From Synechococcus sp. LA31 (lineage in GTDB: Bacteria; Cyanobacteriota; Cyanobacteriia; PCC-6307; Cyanobiaceae): a DNA stretch of 64,000 nt. Location: the NCBI RefSeq assembly GCF_018502385.1, contig NZ_CP075523.1, positions 2,666,001 to 2,730,000 on the forward strand, in the 5' to 3' direction. The notes under the pieces were generated by a model that was not told the origin of the DNA, ran no database searches, and saw only the letters and a list, made by a program, of their open reading frames with translations. Shown here piece after piece: positions 19,308 to 28,023 of this stretch (position 1 is its first letter; the number at the start of each line of letters is the position of its first letter). The translations under genes were made by a program, and so were the position numbers.

Positions 19308-19679
19308 TTGATTCAGCGGGAAGGACAGGGTTGGCGGTTGGCCTGGGATGGCAGCCGCCAACCCTTTCCGGTTTTAGTGGGAGGTGATGGTTGGGCGGTG
19401 GAGCTCACCCAGGCCGAAGCCGAGGCTCTGCGTGATGCTGTCGCCGAGCTGGTGGCGCAGCATCAGAGTCTGGTCGATCAGTTGATGCCGGAGGAAGAGA
19501 TCGAGCTGGAGCTTGAACGTGATCCCTGGTGGCTGATCATCGAGGGCGATCGTGCGACATGGGCGTTGCGGGTGATGCTCACACCAGCTCCTGGGCAGCG
19601 AGCTTTGGAGGGATCCTGGAGTGAGATGGCGGCTGCTCCCTTCAGCCAGGCCCTGCAGCAGCTGTTCGGCCAGCCGTGA
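19308..19679 (+). CDS. DUF1818 family protein
   Basis: A 123-residue cyanobacterial protein, TTG start, matching the DUF1818 pattern: an N-terminal GxGWRLAWD strand, an acidic helix (AEALRDAVAELVAQHQ), EEEIELELERDPWWLIIEG and a C-terminal helix with FSQALQQLF. The acidic middle and paired strands suggest a small alpha/beta binding domain with unknown ligand. It closes the rpoZ cluster. Its last 38 bases overlap the convergent dehydrogenase gene. Confidence 0.8.
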   Translation: MIQREGQGWRLAWDGSRQPFPVLVGGDGWAVELTQAEAEALRDAVAELVAQHQSLVDQLMPEEEIELELERDPWWLIIEGDRATWALRVMLTPAPGQRALEGSWSEMAAAPFSQALQQLFGQP

Positions 19680-20520
19680 GTTCGTGGAGAGCGCAATAGT
19701 CGAGATCATCCAGCCCGGCCTTGGCAGAGCGTTCCAGTAGGGCGGCTAATCCCTTGAGCCCCTCGCTGTTGAGACCGGCTTGCTGAGCTGCAGTGATGAA
19801 GAGGTTGAGATCCTTGCGTAGATGCGCGGTGGGGAAATTGGGATTGGCGTAATCGCCACTCAATTCGCGTTGCAGTTTCTTATCGAAGGTGGCTGCATAA
19901 AGGGCACTGCCGCGCAGCAGGTTCATGAATAGCTCCACCTCCACGCCGCCCTGCTGCACCAGATGCAGCGACAGGCTGAAGGCATGGGTGAGGCTGGCGA
20001 TGAGTTGATTGAGCGCCAGCTTGGCGGTCATGGCGCTGCCTACGCACCCCAGATGCTGCGGGTTTTGGCTGAGCTGACGCAACAGGGGCATGGCCTCCTG
20101 CACCAGCTCGGCGGGGCCGCCGCTCATGAGCTGCAGCGTTCCGGCCAGGGCTTCCGGCCTGCTGCCCAGCACCGGTGCTTCGAGATAGCGGCCGCCTAGC
20201 TCGGCAACCGATCGCGCCAGGGCCTGGCTTTCGGCCGGTGCGATGGTGCCAACCTGGATCACGCGCCGCCCCTGCAGCGCCTCACCCACCTGGTTGATCA
20301 GCACGTCTTGTGTGGCGGGGCCGTCACTGAGCACCGTGATCAGCCAGTCGGCTTCCAGGGCCGCTGCCGCTGAACTGTCAGCGCGTCTCGCCCCTAGGGC
20401 TTCTAAGGGGGAGCAGCGTGCAGGGTTGCGGTTCCACACCGTGACCTGCTGGTTGCAGGCCAGCAAACGGGTGGCGATGGCGCTGCCGAGCAGGCCGGTT
20501 CCAAGCAGGGCAACGGTCAT
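19642..20520 (-). CDS. NAD(P)-dependent beta-hydroxyacid dehydrogenase family protein
   Basis: A 292-residue member of the 3-hydroxyisobutyrate dehydrogenase/glyoxylate reductase (GLYR) family. The N-terminal Rossmann motif is VALLGTGLLGSAIATRLL; VWNRNPAR after strand 2 suggests NADPH preference. The substrate-binding stretch and the catalytic lysine region (GSAMTAKLALNQLIAS) follow, with the helical dimer domain at the C terminus. In cyanobacteria such enzymes can reduce glyoxylate or succinic semialdehyde; the substrate cannot be told from sequence alone. A 9-bp inverted repeat lies 53 bases upstream of the ATG. Confidence 0.88.
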   Translation of the reverse strand: MTVALLGTGLLGSAIATRLLACNQQVTVWNRNPARCSPLEALGARRADSSAAAALEADWLITVLSDGPATQDVLINQVGEALQGRRVIQVGTIAPAESQALARSVAELGGRYLEAPVLGSRPEALAGTLQLMSGGPAELVQEAMPLLRQLSQNPQHLGCVGSAMTAKLALNQLIASLTHAFSLSLHLVQQGGVEVELFMNLLRGSALYAATFDKKLQRELSGDYANPNFPTAHLRKDLNLFITAAQQAGLNSEGLKGLAALLERSAKAGLDDLDYCALHELTAGRTAAAGPG

Positions 20521-20892
20521 GCTTCTCAGCTTGCCTGAGCTCGGGTGGTGAGACTGACCACGAGATTGGACGGCTGATCAGATCTCCTGATCAGCGCTGT
20601 TCTCCCAAGGGCGTCATCCTTCTCCGCAGGCTTTTGCACGGTTTTTCCACAGACTTAGCCACCGGAGCGCCGCTGGCCGCCCTGGTCTGGGGAGAACGCT
20701 GCTGCGTGGCAGTTTCCCGTTGACAGCCGCCGCGGCCCTCGGCATCGGGGGGGCGCTGCGGCTTCGCGCTGGGTCAAACCCGCTGTGCGGCCAGGGATCT
20801 TGCGGTGAGAGTGTCTGGGAAGCGGGCTGTGTGCCTTCTGTTGACCGCGGCCGCCCCCTGTGGGGAACTGGTGGGCGTTGAGGGAGTTCCGG
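20521..20892. other. 372-base gene-free stretch with inverted repeat and DnaA-box-like sites
   Basis: No credible gene is visible here between the divergent dehydrogenase and DUF2811 genes. It holds a perfect 9-bp inverted repeat GCTGATCAG-ATCTC-CTGATCAGC (20573-20595), one TTTTCCACA (20643-20651, identical to the cyanobacterial DnaA box) and a one-mismatch copy on the other strand (20859-20867). The rest looks like ordinary GC-rich spacer; promoters of both genes must be here. Confidence 0.6.
20573..20595. repeat. 9-bp perfect inverted repeat containing two CTGATCAG palindromes
   Basis: GCTGATCAG, five bases, CTGATCAGC. Each arm contains the palindrome CTGATCAG, so the element is both an inverted repeat and a tandem of two 8-bp palindromes 13 bases apart. 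It is placed like an operator upstream of the dehydrogenase gene. No T-run follows. Confidence 0.5.
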
Positions 20893-21120
20893 ATGGAGAG
20901 CGCAGGCACCGTGAGCATGCAGGCAGAGGTGCCCGAGGCCTTGCTGCAGTCGATGCAGGGCTTCATCGAGGCGCATCCCAACTGGGATCAATACCGCCTG
21001 TTCCAAGCAGCACTGGCCGGTTTCCTCGTGCAGAACGGGGTCCAGACCCGCGAGATCACCCGCTGCTACCTGGCCAATCTCTTCCCGCAGCAGCGCCGTT
21101 TCAGCGAGCCGATCGCGTGA
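20893..21120 (+). CDS. DUF2811 family protein
   Basis: A 75-residue cyanobacterial protein starting MESAGTVSMQAEVPEALLQSM and continuing with FIEAHPNWDQYRLFQAALAGFLVQNG, which is the DUF2811 core. The start was set here because GGAG lies 6-9 bases upstream and the conserved part begins directly after it; an in-frame ATG 33 bases earlier is less likely. The helical, ribbon-helix-like size suggests a small DNA-binding or regulatory protein, but function is unknown. It overlaps the convergent membrane-protein gene by 20 bases. Confidence 0.8.
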   Translation: MESAGTVSMQAEVPEALLQSMQGFIEAHPNWDQYRLFQAALAGFLVQNGVQTREITRCYLANLFPQQRRFSEPIA

Positions 21121-21883
21121 AGGCCCTCGCGCTGCCCACTTCTGGTTGAAGCTGGCTGTAAGCCCCGGTGATCGTGATGGCGAAGAGTGGCAGTACCGCC
21201 ACCAGGGCCAGGGCGGTGGCCGCGCTGCCCAACCCCGCGCTCAAGGCCTCGGCCAGCAATCCCAGGATCACCGGAATCAGCAGCAACCCCAGCAGATAGC
21301 CGCTCAGCTGCATCAGACCGGGCCAGTGGTGCTCGAGCAGCCACATTCCCTGGCGAAACAGGGCGGTAGGGCCCAGGGCTGTCTCCAGCACCAGGCAAGG
21401 TCCGAAGATCTGACTGAGCAGGATGCCTCCAGCCGCTAGCAAGCCCAGCAGGGGTGGAACGGCGCTCAGCGAAGGCAGCAGCAGCAGCAGCAACGACCAC
21501 AGCAGCGCTGTGATCAGGGCTGTGGCTGTCAGGGCGGCCAGCAGATAGCCCAAATAAAGGCAAAGCCGCCAGCTGTGCCAGCAGGCATCGGGGCTGAGAT
21601 CGCGCCACGCCAGCCGCTGTTGCTGGTTCTGGGCCAGGCCGGCTCGGGTGAAGCCCTCGATCATCCAGAGCAGGCTCCCGGCGTAGAGCCCAATCCCCAG
21701 CAGATGCAGTAGCGCGGCCAGGACTCCACTGTCCACTTGCTCAGCGGCCGCGAACATGGCCCAGCTCAGCAGATGAGCCCCGAGCGCAGCGAGGCTGAAG
21801 CCCAACAGCAGCAGCGGTTGGCGCCGCAGGGCGCTGAAGCTCTGCCGGCAGGCTCTCCAGCTGTTGAGCCGGATCGGTTTCAC
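21101..21883 (-). CDS. Multi-pass membrane protein, unknown function
   Basis: A protein of about 260 residues if started at the GTG overlapping the stop of the EVE-domain gene (GTGA); a longer frame upstream lies inside that gene. It shows about six hydrophobic segments, starting near LLLLGFSLAALGAHLLSW, with a polar N terminus beginning VKPIRLNSWRACRQSF. Such all-helical proteins with paired helices and short loops occur widely in marine Synechococcus without known function. Start/stop overlap suggests co-translation with the EVE protein. Confidence 0.65.
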   Translation of the reverse strand: MKPIRLNSWRACRQSFSALRRQPLLLLGFSLAALGAHLLSWAMFAAAEQVDSGVLAALLHLLGIGLYAGSLLWMIEGFTRAGLAQNQQQRLAWRDLSPDACWHSWRLCLYLGYLLAALTATALITALLWSLLLLLLPSLSAVPPLLGLLAAGGILLSQIFGPCLVLETALGPTALFRQGMWLLEHHWPGLMQLSGYLLGLLLIPVILGLLAEALSAGLGSAATALALVAVLPLFAITITGAYSQLQPEVGSARAFTRSAR

Positions 21884-22338
21884 AGAGGGCCCAGCAGGTC
21901 GAACAGCCGCTGGGCACTCGCTTCCGGTACGGGCAAGATCGAGAGGCGGTTGCCGTTGCGCACCACAGCCAACTCCTCCACGCTGAACTCTTCTCGCAGA
22001 GCATTCAGGCTGAGCAGCTCGCGGAAGGTGCCCAAATAGCGCAAGCGCACGCAATCCCAGCGGGGCTTCTCGGGGCTTGACTTCGGGTCGAAGTATTGAT
22101 GACTGGGATCAAACTGGCTTGGATCCACAATGCCAAGTTCTACCACTTCCATGAGTCCCGCGATGCCCGGTGGTTTGGCATTGGAGTGATAGAAGAATGC
22201 TCGATCTCCAATGGCCATCGAGCGCATGAAGTTGCGCGCTTGGTAGTTGCGGATCCCATCCCAGAGAGTGGTGCCTTCCTTCTGAAGATGCTGAATCCCG
22301 TAGACATCGGGCTCGCTTTTCATCAGCCAGTGGGCCAT
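21880..22338 (-). CDS. EVE-domain protein
   Basis: A 152-residue protein starting MAHWLMKSEPDVYGI, the characteristic opening of EVE-domain (PUA-like, thymocyte nuclear protein 1 type) proteins, followed by WDGIRNYQARNFMR and AFFYHSN, then GLMEVVE. EVE domains are thought to bind modified bases in DNA or RNA. The start was placed at this methionine; 17 extra in-frame residues upstream do not fit the family. Neighbours are murD upstream (57 bases) and the membrane protein downstream (overlapping). No nuclease or restriction partner is adjacent, so a defence role is not indicated. Confidence 0.92.
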   Translation of the reverse strand: MAHWLMKSEPDVYGIQHLQKEGTTLWDGIRNYQARNFMRSMAIGDRAFFYHSNAKPPGIAGLMEVVELGIVDPSQFDPSHQYFDPKSSPEKPRWDCVRLRYLGTFRELLSLNALREEFSVEELAVVRNGNRLSILPVPEASAQRLFDLLGPL

Positions 22339-22395
22339 CGCTACCGAGCACGTAGCGGTGAGGTTAGCGGCGCTGCAGCGCCGCTCCATGCCAGG

Positions 22396-23769
22396 TCAGA
22401 GGCTCTGCACCAGCTGGCGGAAATGCTCGCCGCGTGCTTCGAAATCCTGGTATTGATCAAAGCTGGCGCAGGCCGGTGAAAGGAGTACGCCCCGGCAGTG
22501 ATGCTGGGCCGCGAGTTCGCTGGCAAGGGGCACCGCTTCAGTCAGCGTTTCTACGCTGTGCATGGCACCGCTGTAGCCGGTGTTGTTGAGCAGCTCTTCG
22601 AAGGTGGTGCGGGCCGCACCGAACAGCACAACCGCCTTGGCCTGGCGCTCTAGTTCAGCGAGCCAGCCATCGGCATCCCCTTGCTTTGCCTCGCCGCCGG
22701 CGATGACCACCAGTGGCCCTTCCAGCGCCCGGAGAGCCACTTCGGCGGCGTCGTAATTGGTGGCCTTGCTGTCGTTGAACCATGACACGCCATCCCGTTC
22801 GCGGATGCGCTCGAGCCGGTGGGGAACGCCAGGGAAGGCCCGTAGCGCCGCTTCCATCTGGCTGCCACTCAGGCCGGCTTCGAGCCCAACCGCCACGGCC
22901 ATCAGCATGTTTTGGCGGTTGTGGGCGCCAGGCATAGCCAAGGCCGTAGCTGCGAGCAAAGGGCCGTTGCTGCTGCAGATTTGATCGGCTTCGATCCAGA
23001 GCGCCGGTTCGATACCGGCGGCCTGGGCCTGCTGGCGGGAGCCGGCGGTGATCCAGTGGCCGTGATCCCAACTGGTGGCACGGCTGCGCAGATCTGGATC
23101 ATCGCCATTGAGGATCCGCACCTCCGAGCGCTCCAGCAAGCTGCGCTTGATGGCTCTGTAGTTGTCGAGGCTGCCATGGCGCTCGAGATGGTCGGGGGTG
23201 AGGGTTGTCCACACACCAATCCGTGGAGCCAGCCGCGGTGCCGATTCGATCTGATAGCTGCTCAACTCCACCACCAGCCAGTTGGGAGCGGTGGCATTGG
23301 CCCGTTCCAGAGCGAGCTCTGCGGCGGAGTAGCCCACGTTGCCGCACATCGGTGCATCAAGGCCGGCGGCCTGAAGTAGGTGCGCCACCAGATGGGTCAC
23401 GGTGGTTTTGCCGTTGGTGCCGGTGATGCCGATCCAGGGAATCCCGGCAGTGGCCTCCCAGGCGGTGGTGATTTCGCCGTCGGTGTGGATGCCCTGTTGG
23501 CGCAGGCTCAGCAGGGCGGGGTGATCCCAGCGGATGCCGGGGCTCACGATCACCCGAAGGGGTCGTTCGGGCAAGGCGGTGAAACTGGCCGGATCGAGCG
23601 GGGTGTTCAGCTGCACGCTGATGCCCTCGCGGCGCAAGCTTTCCGCACGTTCCTTCAGCACGGGTTGATCGCCGCTGTCGAGCACAAGCACCCGCTCACC
23701 TCCCTGGTGCAGCAGTCGTGCAGCGCCTATTCCCGAGCGGCCAAGTCCCAGCACCACCTGCAGAGTCAT
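22396..23769 (-). CDS. murD: UDP-N-acetylmuramoylalanine-D-glutamate ligase
   Basis: A 457-residue Mur ligase that adds D-glutamate to UDP-MurNAc-L-Ala in cytoplasmic peptidoglycan precursor synthesis. The N-terminal Rossmann domain starts LGLGRSGIGAARLL; the ATP P-loop is GITGTNGKTTVTH; the central domain has LVVELSSYQIE and the substrate loop HNRQNMLMA; the C-terminal domain includes WFNDSKATN. Length is normal. It is the only mur gene in the window. A tRNA-Val gene lies 31 bases upstream on the same strand. Confidence 0.97.
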   Translation of the reverse strand: MTLQVVLGLGRSGIGAARLLHQGGERVLVLDSGDQPVLKERAESLRREGISVQLNTPLDPASFTALPERPLRVIVSPGIRWDHPALLSLRQQGIHTDGEITTAWEATAGIPWIGITGTNGKTTVTHLVAHLLQAAGLDAPMCGNVGYSAAELALERANATAPNWLVVELSSYQIESAPRLAPRIGVWTTLTPDHLERHGSLDNYRAIKRSLLERSEVRILNGDDPDLRSRATSWDHGHWITAGSRQQAQAAGIEPALWIEADQICSSNGPLLAATALAMPGAHNRQNMLMAVAVGLEAGLSGSQMEAALRAFPGVPHRLERIRERDGVSWFNDSKATNYDAAEVALRALEGPLVVIAGGEAKQGDADGWLAELERQAKAVVLFGAARTTFEELLNNTGYSGAMHSVETLTEAVPLASELAAQHHCRGVLLSPACASFDQYQDFEARGEHFRQLVQSL

Positions 23770-23800
23770 GGGTGGATGAAAGGCTTCAGCCTTAAGCAGA

Positions 23801-23872
23801 TGGGCGATACTGGAATCGAACCAGTGACTCCTACCGTGTCAAGGTAGTGCTCTACCTCTGAGCTAATCGCCC
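23801..23872 (-). tRNA. tRNA-Val (anticodon GAC)
   Basis: Read on the minus strand, a 72-base cloverleaf: acceptor GGGCGAT pairs with ATCGCCC followed by discriminator A; D-arm TAGCTCAGAGGTAGAGCA region; anticodon stem CTACC/GGTAG enclosing loop TTGACAC with anticodon GAC; T-arm with GGTTCGAATCC. The 3' CCA is not encoded. It decodes GUC and GUU valine codons. Confidence 0.95.
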
Positions 23873-23914
23873 TCAGAGTGCCTTCCGGCCCAAGGAACTT
23901 AGCAGCCGGTTCCT

Positions 23915-24706
23915 TCAACGACGCTGCATCACGAGTCGCCACCGATCGCGTTTGGTGGGCTGTATCTCCAGGATTTCGAGCTCCCCACGCCCATCGAGGC
24001 GCACGCGATCGCCGCAGCACAATTCTCGGCTGGGTGAGGTGATCACCTGCCAGTTCACGCGCACGGCACCGCTTCGGATCAGGTCACTCATCCGGCTACG
24101 CGACATCCCCATCCCCGCGGAGGCCACCGCGTCGAGACGAAGCGAGGCCTCCACGCTGTTGAGTTGCCGTGGCGCGCGGGTGGCGGGCCACTGGAGCTGC
24201 TCGAGGGGAACGACCTGCAGCACCACCTGCACGCTGCGCACCTGTGCCTCCGTGCCCTCGCAGCGCGCCGCTGCCTCCTCGCTGATGACAGCTTGGGCGC
24301 CGCGGTCGCCTCGCATCCAGATATCGCCGAGCTCGCCTGGTGCAAGGCCCGCCTCCAGAAGCCCTTGGCGCACATCGACCGGCTCAGCTGGGTCGAAGAG
24401 AAAGTTGCCGCTCACCATCAAGCCGTTGAGGGCGGCCGCTGGTGTTGGGGTGTCCCGCTCGTCTGCCAGTTCCGCCCGGCGCAGCAGCAGTCGGCGGCGC
24501 TCAGCCTGGGGCCAGCCCCCGTCGCTGAGTACCTGGACCTCGCTCAGCGCGCCCAGCCGTTGTTGGGCGTCCTCCTGCAGTTCTGCTTCCACGAACCCGC
24601 TCCAGCAGGGTTCCCAGGTGCGAAGGGCCTGCTCCGCTAGCTCGATCAGTGCCGCCAGCTCATTGGGTTGTCGGCTGCCCTTGAGCAGTTCATCGCGCGG
24701 CAGCAT
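23915..24706 (-). CDS. Photosystem II S4-domain protein
   Basis: A 263-residue RNA-binding-like protein of the cyanobacterial/plastid family described as photosystem II S4 domain protein. It starts LPRDELLKGSRQPNEL, has a central YlmH-like region, and ends with an S4 domain (about 185-245) containing RLDAVASAGMGMSRSRMSDLIRSGAVRVNW. S4 domains bind structured RNA; the family is associated with photosystem II biogenesis or repair, though the mechanism is not established. It is 9 bases downstream of the next minus-strand gene, likely one transcript. Confidence 0.85.
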   Translation of the reverse strand: MLPRDELLKGSRQPNELAALIELAEQALRTWEPCWSGFVEAELQEDAQQRLGALSEVQVLSDGGWPQAERRRLLLRRAELADERDTPTPAAALNGLMVSGNFLFDPAEPVDVRQGLLEAGLAPGELGDIWMRGDRGAQAVISEEAAARCEGTEAQVRSVQVVLQVVPLEQLQWPATRAPRQLNSVEASLRLDAVASAGMGMSRSRMSDLIRSGAVRVNWQVITSPSRELCCGDRVRLDGRGELEILEIQPTKRDRWRLVMQRR

Positions 24707-24715
24707 CGCGGGGCC

Positions 24716-25219
24716 TCAATTGTCGTTAAGCCGCACGACGGCTTTGGGCTTGGCCTCTTGCAGACGGGTCCAGGGCATCTCGAAGCCGTTGGGCATCTCC
24801 ACCAGCAGCAGCCAGTTGCCTTCCTCGAGGCGATTGCGCAGGGCACGCACCCGATCGTCGGCTTCGGAGCTCACGCTGGCCGCGGCCGCAAAACTTCCCA
24901 TCCAGCCCGATCCCAGCCCCAGCAGGCCGCCGATCAGATGGGAGCCCAGTTCGCCGGCGAAAGCAAAGGTGTCGAGATCCGTGATGAAGGTGAAGGTGAG
25001 CCCGGCGAAGAAACCAAAGGGGATCAGCCATGTGGCCATGCTCCGCTGACGCAGCTTCCGCGTGAGGGCCGGGTTGAGCTCCTCGACCTCAGTGATCGGG
25101 GTCTCGCCCTTGCCGATCGCCACCAGCCTCTGTGGCGCGGGGCTGAGCTCTCCGAGCTGATCCTTGAGCTGCAGCAGGCGTTTGCGCTCCGCGATCACCA
25201 CCACCACGCTGCTGCCCAC
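24716..25219 (-). CDS. Glycine-zipper membrane protein, conserved type
   Basis: A 167-residue protein, GTG start. The N terminus is a predicted alpha/beta part (SSVVVVIAERKRLLQLKDQL); the middle has two hydrophobic stretches, the second a glycine-zipper-like GSHLIGGLLGLGSGWMGSF; the C terminus returns to soluble sequence with LLLVEMP. The arrangement resembles stress-response proteins that combine a small alpha/beta domain with a glycine-rich membrane hairpin, but I do not assign a family. It precedes the S4-domain gene by 9 bases and diverges from serA. Confidence 0.65.
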   Translation of the reverse strand: MGSSVVVVIAERKRLLQLKDQLGELSPAPQRLVAIGKGETPITEVEELNPALTRKLRQRSMATWLIPFGFFAGLTFTFITDLDTFAFAGELGSHLIGGLLGLGSGWMGSFAAAASVSSEADDRVRALRNRLEEGNWLLLVEMPNGFEMPWTRLQEAKPKAVVRLNDN

Positions 25220-25328
25220 GAAGCTTCCGCCCTGAGTTCGCTTGATTCTCCCCTGAGCCGGCCACGGCGGAGGGGTTCGTGCCCCCCCTCTCTACACTTC
25301 ACCTCCGGCCGCCCCACCCCGCCGGGTC

Positions 25329-26915
25329 ATGACGAAGGTTCTGGTTTCCGATCCCATTGACCAGACAGGGATCGACATCCTGTCTCAGGTGGCGCAAGTG
25401 GATGTGCGCACGGGCCTTTCGCCCGAGCAGCTCAAAGAGATCATCGGCGAGTACGACGGTTTGATGATTCGCTCCGGCACCACCGTGACGGCCGAGATCA
25501 TCGAAGCCGCGGGCAAGCTGCGGATCATCGGCCGCGCCGGCGTGGGCGTCGACAACGTCGACGTGCCTGCAGCCACCAAGCGTGGCGTGATGGTGGTGAA
25601 CTCACCGGAAGGCAACACCATCGCCGCGGCTGAGCACGCCCTGGCGCTGATGCTGTCGCTCTCGCGCCATGTGCCTCACGCCCACGTGAGCACCATGGCC
25701 GGCGGCTGGGATCGCAAGAAATACGTGGGCAATGAGCTCTACAAAAAGAAGCTCGGCGTGGTGGGTCTGGGCAAGATCGGCTCCCATGTGGCCCGCGTGG
25801 CCAAGGCCATGGGCATGGAGTTATTGGCCTATGACCCGTTTGTGTCGCCCGAGCGTGCGCAGCAGTTGCAGGTGAAGCTGCTGCCTCTGGCGGAGCTGTT
25901 CGCCGAGGCCGACTATGTGAGCTTGCACCTGCCCCGCACGCCTGACACCGAAAACTTGGTCAATGCTGAGCTGCTGCGCACGATGAAACCCACAGCTCGC
26001 ATCGTGAATTGCGCGCGTGGCGGGATCATCGCCGAAGCCGACATTGCCGAGGCGGTGGACAAGGGCGTGATCGCCGGTGCCGCTCTCGATGTGTATGCCA
26101 AGGAACCCCTTGAGGCCGACTCACCTCTGCGCAGCGTGGGCGAACGGCTGATCCTCACGCCGCACCTGGGTGCATCCACGGCAGAGGCTCAGGAAAATGT
26201 GGCCATCGATGTGGCCGAGCAGATCCGTGATGTGCTGCTGGGCCTGCCGGCCCGCAGCGCCGTGAACATTCCCGGCCTCAACGCCGAGGTGATGGAGCAG
26301 CTCAAGCCCCATCTGCAGCTGGCGGAAACCCTGGGTCAGCTGCTCAGCCAGCTCGCCGGCGGTCAGATCAGTGAGCTGGAGGTGCGGCTGCAGGGCGAAT
26401 TCGCCAGCCATCCCGCTCAGCCTCTGGTGATCGCAGCCCTCAAGGGCCTCCTGTCCACCGCCCTGGGCGACTCGATCAACTACGTGAACGCGGGCTTGGA
26501 AGCCAAAGAGCGCGGCATCCATGTTCTTGAAGTGAAAGACGATGCCGCCCGCGATTTCGCCGGTGGTTCTCTGCAGCTCAGCTCCAAAGGCGCCAACGGC
26601 CATCACACCGTGACCGGAGCGGTGTTCGCTGATGGCGAACTGCGCATCACCACGATCGATGAGTTCCCGGTGAACGTGGCTCCCAGCCGCCACATGCTGT
26701 TCACCCGCCACCGGGACATGCCGGGCATCATCGGCAACTTGGGCTCGGTGCTCGGTGAACACAACGTGAATATCGCCTCGATGCAGGTGGGCCGGCGCAT
26801 CGTGCGTGGTGATGCGGTGATGGTGCTCAGCCTCGACGATCCTCTGCCCCCTGATCTGCTGGCTTCGGTTCACGCCATCAATGGCATCCAGGAAGCCCAT
26901 CCGGTGACCCTCTGA
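25329..26915 (+). CDS. serA: D-3-phosphoglycerate dehydrogenase
   Basis: A 528-residue long-form SerA, the first enzyme of phosphorylated serine synthesis (3-phosphoglycerate to 3-phosphohydroxypyruvate with NAD). N-terminal substrate and NAD domains contain [11 protein letters not shown], the [12 protein letters not shown] nucleotide fold, the catalytic arginine in NCARGGI, and PHLGAST with the active-site histidine. An intervening domain and a C-terminal ACT domain (from about residue 450, [17 protein letters not shown]) follow, so serine feedback is possible. prmA follows 19 bases later. No anomalies. Confidence 0.97.
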   Translation: MTKVLVSDPIDQTGIDILSQVAQVDVRTGLSPEQLKEIIGEYDGLMIRSGTTVTAEIIEAAGKLRIIGRAGVGVDNVDVPAATKRGVMVVNSPEGNTIAAAEHALALMLSLSRHVPHAHVSTMAGGWDRKKYVGNELYKKKLGVVGLGKIGSHVARVAKAMGMELLAYDPFVSPERAQQLQVKLLPLAELFAEADYVSLHLPRTPDTENLVNAELLRTMKPTARIVNCARGGIIAEADIAEAVDKGVIAGAALDVYAKEPLEADSPLRSVGERLILTPHLGASTAEAQENVAIDVAEQIRDVLLGLPARSAVNIPGLNAEVMEQLKPHLQLAETLGQLLSQLAGGQISELEVRLQGEFASHPAQPLVIAALKGLLSTALGDSINYVNAGLEAKERGIHVLEVKDDAARDFAGGSLQLSSKGANGHHTVTGAVFADGELRITTIDEFPVNVAPSRHMLFTRHRDMPGIIGNLGSVLGEHNVNIASMQVGRRIVRGDAVMVLSLDDPLPPDLLASVHAINGIQEAHPVTL

Positions 26916-26934
26916 GCGGGGAGGCAAGAGCCCG

Positions 26935-27858
26935 ATGACGCTCTCCTGGTGGCGGCTTGAGCTGCCTGCTCTGCCGGAGCTTGAGGAATCGCTCGTGTGG
27001 AAGCTCAACGCCCTCGGGATCCCTCGGGTGGCGCTGCGCCATCGGCCGGAAGCCCCCGATCAACGGCAGCTGGTGGCCTGGCTGCCTGAGGCCGACTGGC
27101 CGGAGCCTGAGCGCCGGCAGCTGGAGCACGCCTTGGCGCCGTTGGCCGATACCTTCGGCCTCACCCTGCCACCGCTGACCTGGGAGCTGCAGGACGACGA
27201 AGACTGGAGCCTCAGCTGGAAGCAGCACTGGCAGGCCGATCCTGTGGGTCAGCGCCTCTTGATCCTGCCGGCTTGGCTTGACCTGCCGCCTGAGCATGCG
27301 GATCGGTTGGTGATCCGCATGGATCCGGGCAGTGCCTTTGGCACTGGCAGCCATCCCACCACCCGCCTCTGCCTGGAAGCGCTTGAGCAGCTGGCCAACC
27401 AGCGCGGCAGCTCGGAGGCGCCTGATCTGGGCTCAATCCGGGTGGCCGATCTGGGCTGCGGCAGCGGCATCCTCGGCATTGCTGCACTGCTCCAGGGTGC
27501 CAGCAGCGTGGCTGCCGCTGACACCGATTCCCTGGCGGTGCGCGCCACCCGCGACAACGCCTTGGTGAGCGGTTTCGCAGATCGCTTCACTGTGGAGCTC
27601 GGTTCTGTGGAACGGCTGGCTGAGCAGCTTGAGGGCAGGCCCGCCGATCTATTGCTCTGCAACATCTTGGCTCCTGTGATCGAAGCCCTTTGCCCGGCCT
27701 TCCACACCGTGTTGGCACCGGATGGCCTTGGGCTGCTCAGCGGCCTGCTGGTGGAGCAGGCGCCGCGGTTGCAGCAGGCTCTGGCCGAGGAGGGCTGGCA
27801 GGCCGAGCTCAGCGCCCAGCAAAGCCAGTGGGGATTGATGACGATCCGGCGCCTCTGA
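26935..27858 (+). CDS. prmA: Ribosomal protein L11 methyltransferase
   Basis: A 307-residue class I SAM methyltransferase with the two-domain PrmA layout. The N-terminal part recognises L11 (LSWWRLELPAL...), and the catalytic domain has MDPGSAFGTGSHPTTRLCLEAL, the SAM loop VADLGCGSGILGI and the NILAPVI segment after strand 4. PrmA trimethylates L11 lysines and its N terminus. Family length is about 290-300. It lies 19 bases after serA on the same strand, probably one transcript. Confidence 0.95.
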   Translation: MTLSWWRLELPALPELEESLVWKLNALGIPRVALRHRPEAPDQRQLVAWLPEADWPEPERRQLEHALAPLADTFGLTLPPLTWELQDDEDWSLSWKQHWQADPVGQRLLILPAWLDLPPEHADRLVIRMDPGSAFGTGSHPTTRLCLEALEQLANQRGSSEAPDLGSIRVADLGCGSGILGIAALLQGASSVAAADTDSLAVRATRDNALVSGFADRFTVELGSVERLAEQLEGRPADLLLCNILAPVIEALCPAFHTVLAPDGLGLLSGLLVEQAPRLQQALAEEGWQAELSAQQSQWGLMTIRRL

Positions 27859-27958
27859 TCTGCTGTTGTTGCATAAGGCACGCTGATCTGTGCCTTGCGT
27901 TCTGATTGGGCTTCGCGGCCAGAAGGCCTCAGAACCCCAGAACCACGCCTCGGAGGAT

Positions 27959-27978
27959 GTAGGAAGGGTCCGTCCTAC
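27959..27978 (+). repeat. Inverted repeat in the petF leader region
   Basis: GTAGGA-N8-TCCTAC lies 45 bases before the petF ATG, followed by a GC-rich GGGCCCGGGAACTTTCCCAGG stretch that can also fold. It may be a 5' UTR hairpin or an operator. Only symmetry supports it. Confidence 0.4.
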
Positions 27979-28023
27979 GGGCCCGGGAACTTTCCCAGGA
28001 GCCTGTGAGCCCCAATCCCTTCC

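Noticed and set aside
20643-20867. Candidate replication origin from two DnaA-box-like sites
   Set aside because: Only one exact TTTTCCACA and one imperfect site, no AT-rich unwinding region and no dnaN or dnaA nearby.
20614-21006. Minus-strand frame of 130 codons in the 372-base gap and across DUF2811
   Set aside because: Low-complexity sequence antisense to the DUF2811 gene, with no start signal.
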